Source of the DNA: an uncultured Clostridia bacterium
GTDB taxonomy: Bacteria; Bacillota; Clostridia; Peptostreptococcales; Anaerovoracaceae
Assembly: GCA_938049335.1 (NCBI GenBank)
Contig: CALIYX010000008.1
Location: 1 to 10,071, forward strand
DNA: 10,071 nt
Reading direction: 5' to 3'
Part shown: piece by piece, positions 6,977-10,071 of the stretch
How the letters are laid out: every line of letters starts with the position of its first letter
Numbering within the stretch: position 1 is the first letter of the stretch
Program-made: the position numbers and the translations under genes
The notes under the pieces: model-generated
The model's database searches: none
What the model saw: the letters and a program-made list of their open reading frames with translations, nothing else
What the model was told of the DNA's origin: nothing

Positions 6977-7828
6977 ATGTTTAGGAAAAATGAATTTATA
7001 GCTCTAAATGAAATGCTTGATTTAGCAATGAATGGTGAGTTTGAGGAAAAAATTTTTGATGAAACAGAGTTATCAAAATTTCAAACTAAGTTCATGCGTT
7101 ATCTTACGAATTCTTCTATGTCTGAAAAGAAAATTACAGAGGAAAAGAATAAACTAAAGCAACTAATTACAGATATATCACATCAAACAAAGACGCCGTT
7201 AACTAATATTGTCATGTATTCTGAGTTACTCCAGGAAATTGCGGATGAACCTCAAATAAATGATTATGCAAGTGAAATTAGTATACACAGTAGAAAATTA
7301 GAAGAACTTATAAATGCTTTGACAAAAATGTCAAGACTTGAGTGTGGAATATTGCAGTTTAAGGAAAGCGAAATTCTACTTGATCGGATAATTACAAATG
7401 TGGTTAATCAAGCTTCACTAAAAGCTGCTGCCAAGAATATAAAAATAGATATTAAAACTGATGTGGATACCATAGTAAAAGTTGATGAAAAATGGGTGGT
7501 AGAAGCCGTATTTAATATTTTAGATAATGCGATTAAGTATTCTGAAGAGAATAGCAGCATAAAGATTAATACATTTTGTTATGAAATGTTTTGCGGAATA
7601 AATATTATAGATCAAGGTTTAGGAATATCAGAACATGAAATTCCAAAGATTTTTTCTAGATTCTATAGAGGGACTCTTGCAGGAGATACAGAAGGAATTG
7701 GCGTGGGATTATTTCTTGCACGAAATATTATCGAAGGACATGGTGGATATATTAAAGTTAAATCAAAAGTAGGAGCTGGTAGTACTTTTGGGATCTACTT
7801 CCCAATTCTTTCAAAAGTGAAAGATTAA
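6977..7828 (+). CDS. Histidine kinase without membrane segments
   Basis: 283 residues; ATG three bases after the response regulator stop, with GGAG (6967-6970) as ribosome binding site. HisKA dimerisation domain about 58-122 has the phospho-accepting His69 in ISHQTKTPLTN. The HATPase domain (about 165-283) has the N box NILDNAIKYS (180-189), G1 DQGLGI (212-217), IFSRFYR, and G2 GIGVGL (240-245), so it looks catalytically complete. The N-terminal 57 residues are charged and helical with no hydrophobic stretch long enough for a membrane helix, and no known sensor domain. It is therefore a cytoplasmic kinase that must sense an internal cue or a partner protein. Similar short kinases often sit beside MacB/FtsX-type ABC transporters, but none is in this window. 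The operon is closed by the terminator at 7857-7893. Confidence 0.92.
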   Translation: MFRKNEFIALNEMLDLAMNGEFEEKIFDETELSKFQTKFMRYLTNSSMSEKKITEEKNKLKQLITDISHQTKTPLTNIVMYSELLQEIADEPQINDYASEISIHSRKLEELINALTKMSRLECGILQFKESEILLDRIITNVVNQASLKAAAKNIKIDIKTDVDTIVKVDEKWVVEAVFNILDNAIKYSEENSSIKINTFCYEMFCGINIIDQGLGISEHEIPKIFSRFYRGTLAGDTEGIGVGLFLARNIIEGHGGYIKVKSKVGAGSTFGIYFPILSKVKD

Positions 7829-7856
7829 AGAAATTTTCTGGAAAGTATGCAGTGTT

Positions 7857-7893
7857 ATGCTAAGCATAGATAGATATGCTTAGCATTTTCTTT
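7857..7893 (+). terminator. Strong intrinsic terminator after the kinase gene
   Basis: ATGCTAAGCATA (7857-7868) and TATGCTTAGCAT (7875-7886) pair over 12 bp without mismatch, loop GATAGA, followed by TTTTCTTT. It ends the regulatory operon and shows that no further gene belonged to that transcript. Confidence 0.9.
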
Positions 7894-7909
7894 AACTTAA
7901 GCGTTAAAC

Positions 7910-7926
7910 CACCAGCTATGCTGGTG
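7910..7926. repeat. Left-end hairpin of the IS200-type element
   Basis: CACCAGC (7910-7916), loop TAT, GCTGGTG (7920-7926). In this family the transposase binds the end hairpins and uses short guide bases 5' of them to choose the cleavage site. Confidence 0.85.
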
Positions 7927-7970
7927 AGTCCAATGACACTTATAGTTATGAGAGTGGTATCAAAATAAAA

Positions 7971-8031
7971 ACTCTCCATGTTATAATAAAGTTAAGTTTG
8001 TCCAGCTTAAAATTTATTATAAAAGGAGAGT
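7971..8031 (+). promoter_or_regulatory. Hairpin that can hide the tnpA ribosome binding site
   Basis: ACTCTCC (7971-7977) pairs with GGAGAGT (8025-8031), TTATAATAAA (7981-7990) with TTTATTATAA (8013-8022), and TTAAG (7992-7996) with CTTAA (8006-8010). The result is a near-continuous 22-bp stem with a nine-base loop that buries the AAGGAGA ribosome binding site of tnpA. Translational masking of this kind is known for Salmonella IS200. A TATAAT at 7982-7987 lies inside the left arm and could be a -10 element, although no good -35 is seen. Confidence 0.75.
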
Positions 8032-8038
8032 GATTTGT

Positions 8039-8497
8039 ATGAAAAGTCCATACACAGATAGTTTAGCACACACAACGTATGAATGTAAATATCATATAGT
8101 TTTTGCACCAAAATATAGAAGAAAAGAAATTTATGGTCATTTGAGGACAGAAATAGGAATGATATTGAGAGAATTAAGTAATCGAAAGGATGTTGAAATA
8201 ATCAATGCTGAAGCCTGTCCAGATCATATTCATATGTATGTAAGTATACCACCAAAATTGAGTGTGTCATCATTCATGGGATATTTGAAAGGAAAAAGTA
8301 CATTAATAATATTTGAGAGACATGCTAATTTGAAATATAAATATGGAAATAGAGTTTTTTGGTGTAGAGGGTATTATGTCAGTACAGTAGGAAATAACAA
8401 GTCTGCAGTATATAATTATGTTGAAAATCAATTGAAAGAAGATATGATGTCAGACCAATTGACAATAAAAGAATATAAAGACCCTTTCAAAGGGTAG
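8039..8497 (+). CDS. tnpA: IS200/IS605-family transposase TnpA (Y1 HUH)
   Basis: 152 residues from ATG 8039, ten bases after AAGGAG (8023-8028). An in-frame GTG at 8030 overlaps the ribosome binding site region and is rejected. The HUH motif is His63-Ile-His65 in CPDHIHMYVSIPP and the nucleophile is most likely Tyr127 in YNYVENQ, close to the spacing of IS608 TnpA. The N-terminal YECKYHIVFAPKYRRK and central FMGYLKGKST are typical of the family. The protein makes and joins single-strand breaks next to hairpin ends, excising and inserting the element as ssDNA, commonly on the lagging strand. Length is normal and all key residues are present, so it is probably active. Expression is expected to be low because of the masking hairpin upstream. 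Confidence 0.95.
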   Translation: MKSPYTDSLAHTTYECKYHIVFAPKYRRKEIYGHLRTEIGMILRELSNRKDVEIINAEACPDHIHMYVSIPPKLSVSSFMGYLKGKSTLIIFERHANLKYKYGNRVFWCRGYYVSTVGNNKSAVYNYVENQLKEDMMSDQLTIKEYKDPFKG

Positions 8498-8585
8498 TAA
8501 GTAAAAAAGTCGCAAGCGAAAGTGGCTGAAAGCTGGCAAACTAAAAGCACTTCAGTGCAAGCTAGTAATAGAGCCTTATAGGCTC
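8481..8585 (+). ncRNA. Structured 3' region of the IS, possible omega-RNA-like relic
   Basis: Between the end of tnpA and the right hairpin lie ACCCTT/AAGGGT (8481-8486, 8490-8495, across the stop codon region), GCAC/GTGC with loop TTCA (8547-8558) flanked by ACTA (8540-8543) and TAGT (8563-8566), and GAGCCT/AGGCTC with loop TAT (8571-8585). In tnpB-bearing relatives this position encodes the guide RNA of TnpB. No tnpB is present here, so RNA function is only a suggestion. Confidence 0.35.
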
Positions 8586-8593
8586 ATATGAAA

Positions 8594-8616
8594 ATCCACC
8601 AGTTATACTGGTGGAT
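8594..8616. repeat. Right-end hairpin of the IS200-type element
   Basis: ATCCACCAGT (8594-8603), loop TAT, ACTGGTGGAT (8607-8616). Its core CCACCAG matches the left-end hairpin. The hairpin also contains the stop codon of the minus-strand gene that ends here. Confidence 0.88.
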
Positions 8617-9058
8617 AATTATTATTGAAGAATTGTTTTATTTTTAAGGCGATTTTGTCGAATATTGTTTTTTTGTGGTAGAGAATGATGTTTACAGGTG
8701 GTGTAGTTTGCTTTGAATCTGATGCTGTTTTCTTATTTTTAAAAATATCAATTGTTGTTGCTTCTTTGTATATTTTATCATTTTGTTGCCAGATATTTAG
8801 AATATCTTTCTTTTCTTGTGGTGTGGCTATATATGTGTAATATAAACCAGAAATAAAGTCTTTAGTTTCTTCAGATATATTTTGTTCTTTTAATTTTTTA
8901 TTTGGTAATAGAGTAATTTTTTTAGAACAGTCCTTTGCTATCTGCTTTAAGTTTTTCAATATTTGATTTGGAATTTTAGAAACAAATGATTTATCACAAT
9001 GTTTTAAAACATATAGAGTTTCATATGCTGTATTAATATATTTTGTTTCATTTATCAT
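8603..9058 (-). CDS. Uncharacterised helical protein, 3' end remodelled by the IS
   Basis: 151 residues; ATG at 9058 preceded by GAGGTG on the minus strand inside the upstream gene, whose end it overlaps by 11 bases. Residues 1-100 look all-helical (KYINTAYETLYVLKHC, IPNQILKNLKQIA, LKEQNISEETKDFISGLYY, EKKDILNIWQQNDKIY). This arrangement resembles, from memory, a widespread Firmicutes family of hypothetical proteins with no known function. A linker with TTPPVN and a basic amphipathic helix (KTIFDKIALKIKQFF) follow. The last residues, YPPV, and the stop codon are encoded by the right end of the IS200-type element, so the original C-terminus has been changed, probably by only a few residues. 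No signal peptide or membrane helix is seen. Function unknown. Confidence 0.75.
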   Translation of the reverse strand: MINETKYINTAYETLYVLKHCDKSFVSKIPNQILKNLKQIAKDCSKKITLLPNKKLKEQNISEETKDFISGLYYTYIATPQEKKDILNIWQQNDKIYKEATTIDIFKNKKTASDSKQTTPPVNIILYHKKTIFDKIALKIKQFFNNNYPPV

Positions 9059-10071
9059 CTTTTTTCACCTCTTGTTTATCTTCTTTAGTAGTTGTTTTGC
9101 TTTTATTTTTTGAGAAAATATTAAATTTTGATAGTAGATCTAATATTTTTTCGAATCTTCGGCCGTTTTTTCCTTGTTCGGTAGTTATTTCTTTTATATC
9201 ATCCATTGGGAATAGTGGTGGTTCGGGTTGTGAAGTTGGAATATCTTCAAATATATTAAAATTGTCTAAATTAATTTCGTTTGAGACTTGTTCATATGGG
9301 GGATGGATTGATGGCATATCGCTGTCTGTTGGTACTTTTTCAATGAATGAAAATAGTTTATCTGTGAATTCTTTATTATTACATATGAAGCTACCTGATG
9401 CACCATTGCTTGATATATTATCTTTATTTATTCCAGGAAGTGCTTTAATCATATCTTCATTACATAGTTTTGGAACAAAATATTTTACGAAATAATCATC
9501 TTTTGAGGTATCAATATCAATTGTTAGGGCATGTCCGCGGTCTCTAATCATCATAAAAATTTGATCTTCTAGTGATATTATATCAGTCCAACCAACATCT
9601 AAATCCATTGGGAATTTTTTGAATAGTTCTTCAGCTTGTTTTGTATTTTCACCATATAGCATGATTGGATAGTTGAATTTATTTTGTTTTTCTGAGATTT
9701 TGGTAATTGAGCTTAATAATTCTTTGTTATTCATTACATAAGAGTGGCACGAATGTAATAGTTCATTTATAGTTTTAGCGTCTTTTATAGAATTGTTTAG
9801 GTCACCTAAATTGAATGAAGTATATCCAACAAAAGTCTTTTTTACATTTTCTACAAAGTCTTTTGACATGTTTGAAAAGTTCTTTTGAAATATTTCACGG
9901 CAATCAGTATTTTTATAATTTCCGATTGCTAGTTGTTCTCTTGTTTTGTTAAAGAAATCTGTTAATGACTCGTTAACTGCTTCACTAAGACCGAATCCTT
10001 CAAAGCTTGATTTAAAATCAAATTCTAAATATTTCAAACTTTGGTATAGTTTATCCGTATAATTGATTTTA
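9048..10071 (-). CDS. Uncharacterised protein, 5' end beyond the window
   Basis: 340 codons are visible and the frame stays open to the window edge. The TTG at 10037 has no ribosome binding site and in-frame codons upstream read KINYTDKLYQSLKY, so the true start is outside. Residues (counted from 10037) 1-110 are helical and charged. A mixed region with a likely alpha/beta domain follows at about 120-215 (NYPIMLYG, DIISLEDQIFMMIRDRGHALTIDID, KYFVPKL). A Pro/Asp-rich linker (PTSQPEPPLFPMDD), a helix LDLLSKFNIF and a Lys-rich tail end it. I recognise no catalytic motif and no membrane segment. Its stop overlaps the start of the next gene by 11 bases, so the two are translated as a pair. Relation to the ICE is unclear. 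Confidence 0.75.
   Translation of the reverse strand, partial: KINYTDKLYQSLKYLEFDFKSSFEGFGLSEAVNESLTDFFNKTREQLAIGNYKNTDCREIFQKNFSNMSKDFVENVKKTFVGYTSFNLGDLNNSIKDAKTINELLHSCHSYVMNNKELLSSITKISEKQNKFNYPIMLYGENTKQAEELFKKFPMDLDVGWTDIISLEDQIFMMIRDRGHALTIDIDTSKDDYFVKYFVPKLCNEDMIKALPGINKDNISSNGASGSFICNNKEFTDKLFSFIEKVPTDSDMPSIHPPYEQVSNEINLDNFNIFEDIPTSQPEPPLFPMDDIKEITTEQGKNGRRFEKILDLLSKFNIFSKNKSKTTTKEDKQEVKKDDK

Larger units (their letters stand above)
7897..8620 (+). mobile_element. IS200-type insertion sequence (IS200/IS605 family, tnpA only)
   Basis: The element has a single Y1 HUH transposase gene between two subterminal imperfect hairpins with the same TAT loop: CACCAGC/GCTGGTG (7910-7926) at left and ATCCACCAGT/ACTGGTGGAT (8594-8616) at right. 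Such elements lack terminal inverted repeats and target duplication and move as single-stranded circles. The left edge is placed after TTTAAC (7891-7896), because GTTAAA next to the left hairpin is its complement; the right edge is within a few bases after 8616. Both edges are approximate. Confidence 0.88.

Noticed and set aside
7857..7893. Terminator also serving the minus-strand gene before IS insertion
   Set aside because: The stem is symmetric but on the minus strand it is followed by AACACTGC rather than a T run.
8030..8038. GTG at 8030 as start of tnpA
   Set aside because: It lies directly against the ribosome binding site; ATG 8039 has proper spacing and gives the usual family N-terminus.
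7929..8038. Antisense RNA promoter (art200-like) in the tnpA leader
   Set aside because: A TATAAT exists on the minus strand (8016-8021), but only because the hairpin is palindromic; no -35 is visible and the RNA would not cover the ribosome binding site.
8481..8616. CRISPR-like repeats
   Set aside because: The hairpins differ in sequence and there is no regular repeat-spacer pattern here or elsewhere in the window.
9043..9495. Plus-strand 150-codon open frame
   Set aside because: It lies opposite the minus-strand gene pair, is Ser/Leu/Phe-rich as expected for an antisense shadow, and has no ribosome binding site.
10035..10037. TTG as start of the outer minus-strand gene
   Set aside because: No ribosome binding site precedes it and the frame continues to the edge of the window.

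Overview
The window looks like part of an integrative and conjugative element (ICE) of the Tn1549/Tn916 superfamily in a low-GC Firmicute, probably a Clostridia-type anaerobe. The reasons are the AT-rich DNA, strong AGGAGG-type ribosome binding sites, and the gene set: a polyvalent SNF2-like helicase, an SSB-like protein, a MobC/MOB_P relaxase pair, and a VanRS-style two-component system. The assignment rests on recognising protein motifs by eye; no database search was run.

Left block (1-4014, + strand): the C-terminal 1,103 residues of a very large SNF2/DEAH helicase whose N-terminus lies before the window, then an SSB-like OB-fold protein. A small GAAA-capped hairpin sits between the two genes and a strong terminator (4022-4059) ends the block. 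Both proteins end in a similar short tail motif.

Mobilisation block (4084-5975, - strand): mobC and the relaxase gene lie two bases apart and converge on the left block. The roughly 190 bases upstream of mobC hold stacked inverted repeats, including a terminator-like hairpin on the mobC transcript. This is the best candidate for oriT combined with an attenuated leader.

Regulatory block (5994-7893, + strand): a divergent promoter drives a small HTH protein, an OmpR-type response regulator and a histidine kinase with no membrane segment, ending at a perfect 12-bp terminator. These genes share their control region with the relaxosome genes, so they may regulate transfer or be accessory cargo.

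Right block: an IS200-type insertion sequence (about 7897-8620) carries only a Y1 HUH transposase gene. It has hairpin ends, a hairpin that would hide the transposase ribosome binding site, and a structured 100-base tail without tnpB. Its right hairpin supplies the stop codon of the next gene. From there to the edge, two overlapping minus-strand genes (8603-9058 and 9048 to beyond 10071) encode proteins of unknown function; the outer one runs off the window.
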